Part shown: positions 51,386 through 58,316 of the stretch, in pieces | Position numbering within the stretch: the first letter of the stretch is position 1 | Layout: each line of letters opens with the position of its first letter | Assembly (NCBI GenBank): GCA_944325735.1 | Contig: CALVBI010000001.1 | Span: forward strand, 186,001 to 250,000 | Reading direction: 5' to 3' | Origin: Candidatus Gastranaerophilales bacterium | GTDB taxonomy: Bacteria > Cyanobacteriota > Vampirovibrionia > Gastranaerophilales > Gastranaerophilaceae | Length of the DNA: 64,000 bases | The notes under the pieces: generated by a model | The model's input: the letters and a program-made list of their open reading frames with translations, nothing else | What the model was told of the DNA's origin: nothing | The model's database searches: none | Translations under genes and position numbers: made by a program

Positions 51386-53560
51386 TTAAATTTCAATTCT
51401 CTCTGCTGTTTCCTTTATTAATATTAAACTAAAAATATAAGAACACAAAAGTCCAAGTGCTAATACAATTCCCAAAGAACTAATCAGCTTAAAACCTGCA
51501 CAGGCAAGAAGTGAAAAAGAAAATACACTTGTCAGACAAGATAATAACACAGCATCACCTGCTTTTCCCGCATTATTGTATCTGAATACCGAATAATCAA
51601 GTCCAAAACCGATTATAAGAAATATAGCAAGCAAATGGAAAAGGTTTACAGGGCAATTGAATACACCAAGCACTCCAAATACAAATGCTACAGCCAAAAT
51701 TGACGGTAAAATAATCTTTAACCCGCTTTTGTAATCATATATTTTTGAAAGAATTAAATACAAAATTCCGAAAATAGGTAATAGCAGACCTAGACAAATT
51801 TTTCTGCATTTTCTAATTTGAGCTGAAATATCTTTTTGGAAATTTATTAAACGTGCATTATTAATCTCCCCGCCATCGTAATCATAGACAACGATTATGG
51901 AAGTATTTTTATCAATTAAAAAATTATTTTTCAAAAATTCAAAATCATTATTTAAAGTCAAAAATCCGTTTTTATAATCCTGATTAATTAACTTTATACG
52001 CTGTGCAGGCGGCAAAAAAACAGCATAACTGTTAATTCTATCTTTATATAACTGTTTTCTAAGAGCCTGATTGCTTTTTTGTCTTTTAACAGATGGGACA
52101 TAACGACTTATTGATTGGTATTCGATATTTTCTGAATCAAGCTTATCTTCTATTGCTTCTTCTTTTTGGAGTAAATCCTCAAGATTTTCCCCTTTAACAA
52201 CAAAAATTGAAGTATCACCATTTGTACCTGCCAACTCACCAAATAGTTTTTCTGCATTCATAAGATGTTTTGGCGGTACATACATATTTTTTATATTGTC
52301 ATCAAAATGTGTTCTGAAAAGTCCTACTATTGCGACTATACAAGCTGTATAAACAGCTATTTTACCCCATTTTTGAGGAATATTAAAAGGTTTTATTTCT
52401 CGCTTTTCAAACGCAAAATTTTTAGGTAACAAAGGATAAAAAAGCACAACAAAAAGATATACAACCGTAAGACCGGTAATTGTGAAAACAGAAATTTGTT
52501 TTAGTAATACAAAATTTGCAAATAACAAAACAATAAATGCGCTCACTGTCGTAAGCAGACTTACAGTTAAGCTCTTGAAAATCTCTCCAATTGTATCTTC
52601 GCCTTTGTCTGAGACAAAGTAATGCAAAGAATAATCGACACAAATACCTATCAAAGTAGTCGAAAATACAAATGTTAGAATATGTATATCTTTAAAAATT
52701 AAAGACGTCATACAATATCCAGAAAAAATTCCTAACCCAATACTCAAAATAATCGGCAATAATGGCTTGAATGACCTGAAATACCAGAATACAAGCCCAA
52801 TTACAAATAACGTAGATAATATACAAATTAAATTAATCTCAAATATTGAATGACTGCTCGCATAATAAGAATGAATCGGTGCACCTGTAAGATAAATCTT
52901 TACACCGTCTTTTGACAATTCATCTTTTATTGAAATAAGTTTTTTCACTTCATCATTCAAAATTGTAGGAGCAAGCGCAATATCACTATCTACATCAAGC
53001 ATTATAATACTGAAAAATTTTGAATCTTCTCCATCTTTACTATACTCAAACGGCGTAAAATTACTTACCTGCTTATTTGGAGATAAACTCATTACAAAAT
53101 CTGTTAAAAGCAAAAACGGATCTTCTTCAATAGAACCTACAGGAGGCATAATCGGATTATACAAAGTTTCAAGTCCGCTTTCTTCGACAATATCGTATTG
53201 CTTATTTTTTAAATTGATACGCATTTTCCCTGAAAGCAGATTATTATGATATTTTTCGTAATTTGTCAAAACTGCATTTACATTCATATCAGATGTATAC
53301 ATCTTTGATTTATCAAGTTTTGAATAAAGAGTTTTTGCAATCTTTTCAGACTTTTCAGGGCTGTCGCTTTCTACAATTACATTAATTTTTGCAGAAAACT
53401 TACTGCTTAAATCAACCAAAATATTGTCCTGCAAAGATGAAAAAATTGCTTTTAAAATGTTAGTTTCCGTATGTGCAGGCCTGAAAAATACCAGTAATCC
53501 TAAGATTACAAGAATAAAAATAAATAATATTCTAAAAGTTTTTTCTAATTTGTTTCGCAT
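51386..53560 (-). CDS. MMPL/RND-type lipid exporter of the aryl-polyene cluster (ApeM-like)
   Basis: 724 residues with two repeats of one plus five helices. First block: helix at about 10-28, periplasmic domain, then helices about 233-385 (NLICILSTLFVIGLVFWYF and following, with GICVDYSLHYFVS about 307-319). Second block: helices about 590-720 with LLAIFLIIGFGLDYSVFRYN (about 642-661). The GxxxDY motifs are the proton-relay sites of MMPL proteins. Expected to extract the pigment lipid from the inner membrane and hand it to the LolA-like protein. Overlaps the LolA gene by 16 bases. Confidence 0.9.
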   Translation of the reverse strand: MRNKLEKTFRILFIFILVILGLLVFFRPAHTETNILKAIFSSLQDNILVDLSSKFSAKINVIVESDSPEKSEKIAKTLYSKLDKSKMYTSDMNVNAVLTNYEKYHNNLLSGKMRINLKNKQYDIVEESGLETLYNPIMPPVGSIEEDPFLLLTDFVMSLSPNKQVSNFTPFEYSKDGEDSKFFSIIMLDVDSDIALAPTILNDEVKKLISIKDELSKDGVKIYLTGAPIHSYYASSHSIFEINLICILSTLFVIGLVFWYFRSFKPLLPIILSIGLGIFSGYCMTSLIFKDIHILTFVFSTTLIGICVDYSLHYFVSDKGEDTIGEIFKSLTVSLLTTVSAFIVLLFANFVLLKQISVFTITGLTVVYLFVVLFYPLLPKNFAFEKREIKPFNIPQKWGKIAVYTACIVAIVGLFRTHFDDNIKNMYVPPKHLMNAEKLFGELAGTNGDTSIFVVKGENLEDLLQKEEAIEDKLDSENIEYQSISRYVPSVKRQKSNQALRKQLYKDRINSYAVFLPPAQRIKLINQDYKNGFLTLNNDFEFLKNNFLIDKNTSIIVVYDYDGGEINNARLINFQKDISAQIRKCRKICLGLLLPIFGILYLILSKIYDYKSGLKIILPSILAVAFVFGVLGVFNCPVNLFHLLAIFLIIGFGLDYSVFRYNNAGKAGDAVLLSCLTSVFSFSLLACAGFKLISSLGIVLALGLLCSYIFSLILIKETAERIEI

Positions 53561-54069
53561 TTAAAAGAAATATCCGTAACCCCGTTTTTTATAGTGGATA
53601 TTTTTATGTTTTGTATATCCTCTTTACCTTTTATAATAATATCATGTAATTGAGATGAGGCAACTGAACCCTTTTTAGGCTTTAGACCAATAGTCCATAA
53701 GCCGTTAATTTTTTCATAGTACAAATCAAAATTCTTATCTAAATAAGAATAATTTTTATTTGAAATAGCGACAATAATATCATTAATTTGTTTGTTTTGA
53801 GAAGATGTATAAGATACAGTAGATCTAATCGGGTATAGTGTTTCAAAAATCGCACCTTTATTTTTTATAAACTGGAAGTTTCCGCCTGATTTCAAAACAG
53901 TTTCCCCAATTCTTTTTTCTTGGATAAATTTGCAGTATGCATCCCCTAACTTTGGCATCTGCTGAGCTATCGCTTTGCTTGTAGAAAGATGATTAAATAC
54001 ATCTTCGGCAGCAAAACACAAATTTATTCCGCATAATATTAAAATCAATAATATTAAAAATTTACGCAT
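53545..54069 (-). CDS. LolA-like periplasmic lipid carrier of the aryl-polyene cluster (ApeL-like)
   Basis: 174 residues from the ATG at 54069. Signal peptide KFLILLILILCGINLCFA with cleavage before AEDVF. The mature part is a LolA-type half-barrel: FIQEKRIGETVLKSGGNFQF and IKNKGAIFETLYPIRSTVSY are the outer-membrane-carrier family pattern. Shuttles the lipid or polyene across the periplasm. The shorter start is chosen because it begins the signal peptide; the longer frame would put 15 polar residues ahead of it. Overlaps the thioesterase stop by eight bases. Confidence 0.84.
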   Translation of the reverse strand: MRKFLILLILILCGINLCFAAEDVFNHLSTSKAIAQQMPKLGDAYCKFIQEKRIGETVLKSGGNFQFIKNKGAIFETLYPIRSTVSYTSSQNKQINDIIVAISNKNYSYLDKNFDLYYEKINGLWTIGLKPKKGSVASSQLHDIIIKGKEDIQNIKISTIKNGVTDISFKCETN

Positions 54070-54475
54070 AAGCCTCCATTTTTTCAACAAATCTTTTTGG
54101 AGCAGTATATACACTCTCTCTTGTCGCTGTATCTACACATATTTGCATACTTTTGGCTTTAAAGATTTTTTCTCCGCTTTCACAATCATAAATTTCATAC
54201 TTGATATTCAAAGCAGGTTCATAATCTACAATAGTTGATACAACTTTTAATTTTTGCATAAATTTTGCCGATTTAATAAATTTCAAATCCATAGTTGCAA
54301 CAGGATAAGCAACTCCATCAATTCTCATATCATCATAGGTATAACCTATTTTTGAGAGCAAATCACATCTAGCAACCTCTAAATATTTCACATAATTGCC
54401 ATGCCAGACAACATTCATAGGATCTAAATCATAAAAAGGTACATCAATAAAAGTTTCTGCAAAAATATTTTTCAT
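54062..54475 (-). CDS. Hot-dog acyl thioesterase of the aryl-polyene cluster (ApeK-like)
   Basis: 137 residues from the ATG at 54475, 4HBT family. VPFYDLDPMNVVWHGNYVKY (about 10-29) contains catalytic Asp in DLDPM and the HGNYVKYLE helix start. It would release or edit ACP-bound intermediates. A TATAAT on the minus strand lies six bases before this ATG, so an internal promoter with a leaderless start is possible. A longer frame (22 more residues) overlaps the ligase gene and is rejected. Confidence 0.87.
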   Translation of the reverse strand: MKNIFAETFIDVPFYDLDPMNVVWHGNYVKYLEVARCDLLSKIGYTYDDMRIDGVAYPVATMDLKFIKSAKFMQKLKVVSTIVDYEPALNIKYEIYDCESGEKIFKAKSMQICVDTATRESVYTAPKRFVEKMEAYA

Positions 54476-54482
54476 AGCACTA

Positions 54483-55781
54483 TTATAAAACAAAAGTCCC
54501 TGAAGAAAAAATAACTTCATCTTTCGTAAACTTATACTCAACAGATTTATCAGTTTTGCATAAAGTCAATCGGACTTTCATATCAGGCTTAATTATTGAT
54601 GAAAACTTAACTTTTTTAACCTTTTGCGGAACAAAATCAAGATGAAAAACATCTTTGATAAATTCTTTTGCAAAAAATAATTGAACAACACCCGGTAAAA
54701 TAGGCATTTGAGGGAAATGCCCTTCAAAGAAGTTGCTGTTTTTAGGAAAAATCAAATCCAAATAAGCATTATCGCCATTAATATTAAAGTCAACAACATA
54801 AGGATACGTCACATTAGTATTAAAAATTTCCTTAATTCTTGCTAAATCAGTTTTCCCTCTTTCATTTACGGGCAAATCATACAAAAATCTCCATTTCTTT
54901 GGCAGCACTCTTTCATATTTCGCCATTGCGAGCGTATGCGAAGCAATCCAGCTATTTTTAATCTTCTTTACTAACTCAAGTTTTCCGTTTTCTTCTAAAA
55001 ATTTACGGCCTTTTTCGTTCAATACAACTGCTGCACACAATTTATCATCAAGCTTTAAGCAATATGATTTTTCAATAAATTCATCAGAATTTAAAATATT
55101 TTCTATCTCATTTAAAGAAATACGTTTCTCTTGAATTTTAACAATCCTGTCTTTACGACCTTTTACCCTAAAACCATCATCAAAAAATTCAAGTTCGTCA
55201 CTCAATTCCAATTCATCTTCATCAAAATACGGTGATGAAATTTTCCCGTCATAGTAATGGACATTTTCAAAAAAACGTAAATTATCTTTAGCAGACTGCC
55301 TGTATGCAATTACTCCAGCCTCTGTGCTTCCGTAAATTTCTGTCACAGCCTCTGAAATTCCTTGCAAATAGTCAAACAATTCATCATTTAAAGGAGCTCC
55401 AGCAGAAAAAATCATCTTTGGCTTACGTTTGAATTTGAAATTATATTTTGCAAGCTTTTCCAAAAAAGACGGTGTCGACACAAACACATAATTCTCGTAA
55501 TCTTTAATATCTTCAGGATACAAAACTCTTTCACTGTCAACAACACAGCCTAAAACTTTAGGCAGCATAACCGTAAAAGTAGTGCCATACATATAATCAG
55601 GATTTACTGTTGATACAAATACAGTATCATCAGAAAAATTAAACAATTTTGCTAAATCCTGCCCTTCTTTCAAAACGCATTCATAGCTTTTTTCTATAAT
55701 TTTCGGCTCGCCTGTGGAACCTGATGTATTAAAAATAAACGTTTTTTTACCCTCTTCTTTGATTATCTTATAATTTGTCAT
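54483..55781 (-). CDS. Acyl-AMP ligase fused to hot-dog dehydratase (ApeH-ApeI fusion), N-terminally short ligase
   Basis: 432 residues. Residues 1-325 are an ANL-type adenylating enzyme: P-loop NTSGSTGEPK (18-27), EIYGSTEAG (148-156), GRKDRIVKI (208-216) and the final LPVNERGKTD with Lys310. Residues about 330-432 are a FabZ/ApeI-type dehydratase with FFEGHFPQMPILPGV (351-365, catalytic His355). It should activate the aryl starter and dehydrate intermediates. The ligase starts only 17 residues before its P-loop, where relatives have roughly 90 or more. Residues 277-287 are translated from a dispersed repeat, and the first codons lie in a 64-bp tandem repeat. Confidence 0.85.
   Translation of the reverse strand: MTNYKIIKEEGKKTFIFNTSGSTGEPKIIEKSYECVLKEGQDLAKLFNFSDDTVFVSTVNPDYMYGTTFTVMLPKVLGCVVDSERVLYPEDIKDYENYVFVSTPSFLEKLAKYNFKFKRKPKMIFSAGAPLNDELFDYLQGISEAVTEIYGSTEAGVIAYRQSAKDNLRFFENVHYYDGKISSPYFDEDELELSDELEFFDDGFRVKGRKDRIVKIQEKRISLNEIENILNSDEFIEKSYCLKLDDKLCAAVVLNEKGRKFLEENGKLELVKKIKNSWIASHTLAMAKYERVLPKKWRFLYDLPVNERGKTDLARIKEIFNTNVTYPYVVDFNINGDNAYLDLIFPKNSNFFEGHFPQMPILPGVVQLFFAKEFIKDVFHLDFVPQKVKKVKFSSIIKPDMKVRLTLCKTDKSVEYKFTKDEVIFSSGTFVL
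54923..54952. repeat. R1 repeat arm 1 embedded in the ligase coding sequence
   Basis: CCATTGCGAGCG TAT GCGAAGCAATCCAGC is arm 1 of R1 (compare GTCATTGCGAGG ... GAAGCAATCCAGC in copy C). On the coding strand it reads in frame as SWIASHTLAMA, next to the conserved Lys-Tyr-Glu-Arg stretch before the last ligase motif. Confidence 0.75.
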
Positions 55782-55945
55782 ATCCCCAGTCAGTCGCTGT
55801 GCTCCCTTTTTTACCCTCTTCGTTGATTATCTTATAATTTGTCATATCCCAGTCAGTCGCTGTGCTCCCTTTTTTTACCCTGTTCGCTTATTGTCTTATA
55901 ATTTCCTATATCTCTGTCAGTCGCTATGCTCCCCTTTTTGCCCTC
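55743..55945. repeat. Tandem 64-bp repeat over the apeG-ligase gene junction
   Basis: Landmarks such as TTATAATTT recur at 55768, 55832 and 55896, a 64-base period. On the coding strand each unit holds the end of the membrane-protein gene (GGGAGCACAGCGACTGA), the seven-base gap CTGGGAT, a start codon and the first codons of the ligase (ATGACAAATTATAAGATAAT), then GAGGGTAAAAAA. The first copy has ATG changed to ATA, the second keeps ATG, the third is the real start. Confidence 0.88.
55768..55845 (-). other. Possible overlapping upstream mini-ORF (25 codons)
   Basis: The middle repeat copy provides ATG at 55845 with the same GGGAT context as the real ligase start. It reads MTNYKIINEEGKKGSTATDW and ends at a TAA at 55768, overlapping the ligase start at 55781 in another frame. 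It could lower or couple ligase translation. No homology is expected. Confidence 0.35.
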
Positions 55946-56381
55946 TGTCATATTTTGCTCTCAAAATAATTCTTACAATATATTCTACCCCGAACATCAA
56001 ACCTAGGGCAATATATGAAATACAAGCGTTATACAAGGTCCAAATTTTCGGCGACATAAAAACTGTTGCAAAAGAAATTGACAAATTTATGAATAAAAAA
56101 ACACACCATACATAAGTAAGTTTTCTTGTATAATTTCTGGAGAATTCTGACAATTCACCGTCCATTTTTTTTGCAATTTTTTGTATTACTGTCTCTTTGC
56201 AAAAAAGCGATGAGAAAAATACACAAAAAATAAAACTGTTCACAATGACAGGGTAAAATTTTAAAACATACACTTTGCTAAAATGAAAAAGGCAAACAAT
56301 AAACAAAGTTCCGACAAACGGCAATAAAGGTTTGATTTTCTTTATATAACCCATTTGCCCGCCTGACATCTTGCCTTCCAA
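55917..56381 (-). CDS. Four-helix membrane protein of the aryl-polyene cluster (COG4648/ApeG-like)
   Basis: 154 residues with four membrane helices (about 19-33, 35-55, 88-105, 113-137). KPLLPFVGTLFIVCLFHFSKVY (shortened here: LPFVGTLFIVCLF) and CVFFSSLFCKETVIQKIAKKM followed by TRKLTYVWCVFLFINLSISF match COG4648-type proteins seen in APE clusters, whose role is unknown. It ends in the hydrophilic tail DRGQKGEHSD, which is part of the tandem repeat. Nine bases follow the ACP gene. Confidence 0.72.
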   Translation of the reverse strand: MEGKMSGGQMGYIKKIKPLLPFVGTLFIVCLFHFSKVYVLKFYPVIVNSFIFCVFFSSLFCKETVIQKIAKKMDGELSEFSRNYTRKLTYVWCVFLFINLSISFATVFMSPKIWTLYNACISYIALGLMFGVEYIVRIILRAKYDRGQKGEHSD

Positions 56382-56390
56382 TCTGTCAGT

Positions 56391-56642
56391 TTACAGCAAT
56401 TCTTCAATAGCAGATACAACATCGTCAATTGTTCTAATTTGCTTAAAGTTTTCAGGAGAAATCTTTTTCTCAGTGAATTCTTGCAATTTTACAGCCAAAT
56501 CAACCGCATCAATGCTATCAAGTTCCAAATCTTCAAACAAATTTGCATCTAATACAAGTTTTTCAGGCTCAATTTCAAAATCATCAGCCAGAATACTTTT
56601 TAATCTATCAAAAATTTGTTCTCTTGTGTATTTTTTAGCCAT
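56391..56642 (-). CDS. Acyl carrier protein, second copy (ApeF-like)
   Basis: 83 residues. The phosphopantetheine attachment Ser43 is in LELDSIDAVDLAVKL, with the usual acidic helix II. It carries the growing polyene or the starter. Two adjacent ACP genes are the norm in APE clusters. Confidence 0.88.
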   Translation of the reverse strand: MAKKYTREQIFDRLKSILADDFEIEPEKLVLDANLFEDLELDSIDAVDLAVKLQEFTEKKISPENFKQIRTIDDVVSAIEELL

Positions 56643-56897
56643 TTAACTAACCTTACTTCTTATAAAATCAGCAATTGTTTTAACTGAATAAAAATATTTT
56701 TTATTTTCTTCCTTGTTGTCGCTCAAATCAACATTATACTTTTTCTTTAATGCCATACCGAGTTCTAAAGCATCAATGCTGTCAAGACCAAGCCCGCTGA
56801 TAAATAACGGTTCATCGTCTTTAATATCATCGACAGTTATATCCTCTAATTCAAGCGACTCAATGATTAGAGTTTTAATTTCATTTTCCAAGCACAT
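56643..56897 (-). CDS. Acyl carrier protein, first copy (ApeE-like)
   Basis: 84 residues. Attachment Ser40 lies in GLGLDSIDALELGMAL. It directly abuts the second ACP gene. Sequence divergence from its neighbour outside the DSIDA motif suggests separate tasks, e.g. starter versus extender loading. Confidence 0.88.
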   Translation of the reverse strand: MCLENEIKTLIIESLELEDITVDDIKDDEPLFISGLGLDSIDALELGMALKKKYNVDLSDNKEENKKYFYSVKTIADFIRSKVS

Positions 56898-56930
56898 CTT
56901 AATTCACCTATATTAATATTTATAACTTAA

Positions 56931-57725
56931 TTAATTAGTAAAGTCAAATTTGATTTTTTCAGAAATAGCTTTTCTCAGCTTAATTTCTGATTTTTCATCA
57001 AAGTCAGACAATTTTATGGGATTTAGCTGACTTATTGTATAAGTAATTAATCTGTCAGAAGCATCATATATCGGCTGCCCCTTTTGCAAAAACGGATAAT
57101 CGCATTTAATAGTTACGGGCACAATATCTGCACCTGATGCAATTTGCAAAGCTGCTGCACCTTTATGAATTTTCAAATCTTCACCCTCAACTGTCCTTGT
57201 ACCTGTTGGAAAAATTATAATATTATAGCCGTCATTTAATACTTCAGTAGAAATTTTTTTAAATTCATCTAATTCAACATTATTCGGGATATAAACGTTT
57301 TTTATAATGTTTTTTAAGAATATATTATTCAACAACTCTTTTTTCGCCAAACATAAAGAATTATCATAAAGCCCGATAAGTATCATAATATCAATAAATG
57401 TCGGGTGAGTAGAAACTATTATTTTTCCTCTTACCTGCTCAAAATTTTTTAAATCAATTTTGATAAGCCCAAGTTTAACAAAAAGATTTGTATAAAAATG
57501 CCAAAGTTTATGGATTAATCTTGAAAATCTTTCACGTTTTCTTTTGTCTTCTTTTTCATTTTTTATCGAATTTTCACTATCACTATGAGAAGCAGAATCC
57601 TCAGTTTTTTCAAATTTCATAAAAATTTGCAGCAGAGGCAATACTACAAAACCCAGAAAAAATGAGCAAACTCCGAATATAGAAAATAACAATACAACGC
57701 CAAAACCTCTTAAAAATCTAATCAT
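56931..57725 (-). CDS. PlsC-type lysophospholipid acyltransferase of the aryl-polyene cluster (ApeD-like)
   Basis: 264 residues. N-terminal membrane helices (about 8-36), an acidic/Ser-rich loop (about 40-62), then the acyltransferase motifs STHPTFID (H107, D112), FPTGTRTVEG (about 170-179) and GADIVPVTI. It would attach the polyene or a fatty acid to a glycerol-type acceptor. Its start overlaps the KS-partner gene by eight bases. Confidence 0.87.
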   Translation of the reverse strand: MIRFLRGFGVVLLFSIFGVCSFFLGFVVLPLLQIFMKFEKTEDSASHSDSENSIKNEKEDKRKRERFSRLIHKLWHFYTNLFVKLGLIKIDLKNFEQVRGKIIVSTHPTFIDIMILIGLYDNSLCLAKKELLNNIFLKNIIKNVYIPNNVELDEFKKISTEVLNDGYNIIIFPTGTRTVEGEDLKIHKGAAALQIASGADIVPVTIKCDYPFLQKGQPIYDASDRLITYTISQLNPIKLSDFDEKSEIKLRKAISEKIKFDFTN

Positions 57726-58302
57726 TTACCCTCTCCATAATGTATAAAGGACAAATATATCGACCGCCCTTTAAAAATTCGGTAAAACTGTTAGATTTCA
57801 ATTTGTCATTATTGCTTTTTAGCCTTACTCGCTCACCGTCTTTTTCATCTATTAATATTGAAACACTCTCATATCTGTCAACTGATTCTGCATAACAAAA
57901 AAGAGTTTTCCCTCCATTCATTACAGCATCTAAAAGTCCACAAGCAAAAGTATCTTCCCCTGCAGCAACAGAATTATAAGAATGATGCAAATTCTTCAAA
58001 AGTGAAAAAAATCCGATTGTAGAATTATGTACAGAAAAACTAAAACCTGTCGGAGATATTTCATTTTCTTCATTTTTTTGTTTTATAAGTTTCAAAACTC
58101 TTTCTAATTCGCCATATCGAGAAGCATAACACAATTTCAAATCATCACTTCCATCATAGCACTCTAACATTGTACTCAATGCAATTTTACCAACAGGAGA
58201 TAATTTTCTCCTCATAAGCATCGGCACTTGTGACAAATCAATATTTTCACCGACAGAATAAGAAATCTTTTTTATAAAAAATTCCAGATTAATTCCATTC
58301 AT
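57718..58302 (-). CDS. Inactive ketosynthase-like partner (ApeC-like, Ketoacyl-synt_2)
   Basis: 194 residues, shorter than a full ketosynthase. CYASRYGELERVLKLIKQ (about 58-75) and SPTGFSFSVHNSTIGFFSLL (about 82-101) match PF13723. The position of the catalytic Cys reads SVHNS, so it lacks the Cys nucleophile and probably serves as chain-length-factor-like partner of the first KS. It starts the left arm; the first gene of the right arm starts 14 bp away on the other strand. Confidence 0.82.
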   Translation of the reverse strand: MNGINLEFFIKKISYSVGENIDLSQVPMLMRRKLSPVGKIALSTMLECYDGSDDLKLCYASRYGELERVLKLIKQKNEENEISPTGFSFSVHNSTIGFFSLLKNLHHSYNSVAAGEDTFACGLLDAVMNGGKTLFCYAESVDRYESVSILIDEKDGERVRLKSNNDKLKSNSFTEFLKGGRYICPLYIMERVND

Positions 58303-58316
58303 GCTAACATATTATC
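58303..58316. promoter_or_regulatory. Fourteen-base gap between the two divergent arms of the pigment cluster
   Basis: The start codons of the apeC-like and KS-dehydratase genes are only 14 bp apart (GCTAACATATTATC). Neither has a Shine-Dalgarno. Promoters for both arms must lie inside the opposite coding region; -10-like AT blocks flank the gap on both strands (e.g. GTAATATAAAT read leftwards). The two arms therefore cannot be regulated fully independently. Confidence 0.4.

Noticed and set aside
54483-55781. Ligase-dehydratase gene as a pseudogene
   Set aside because: The frame is open for 432 codons, the retained motifs are intact, and the repeat insertion keeps frame.
55917-55945. Short CRISPR-like array at the 64-bp repeats
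   Set aside because: The repeats are contiguous without unique spacers and include coding sequence of both neighbours.
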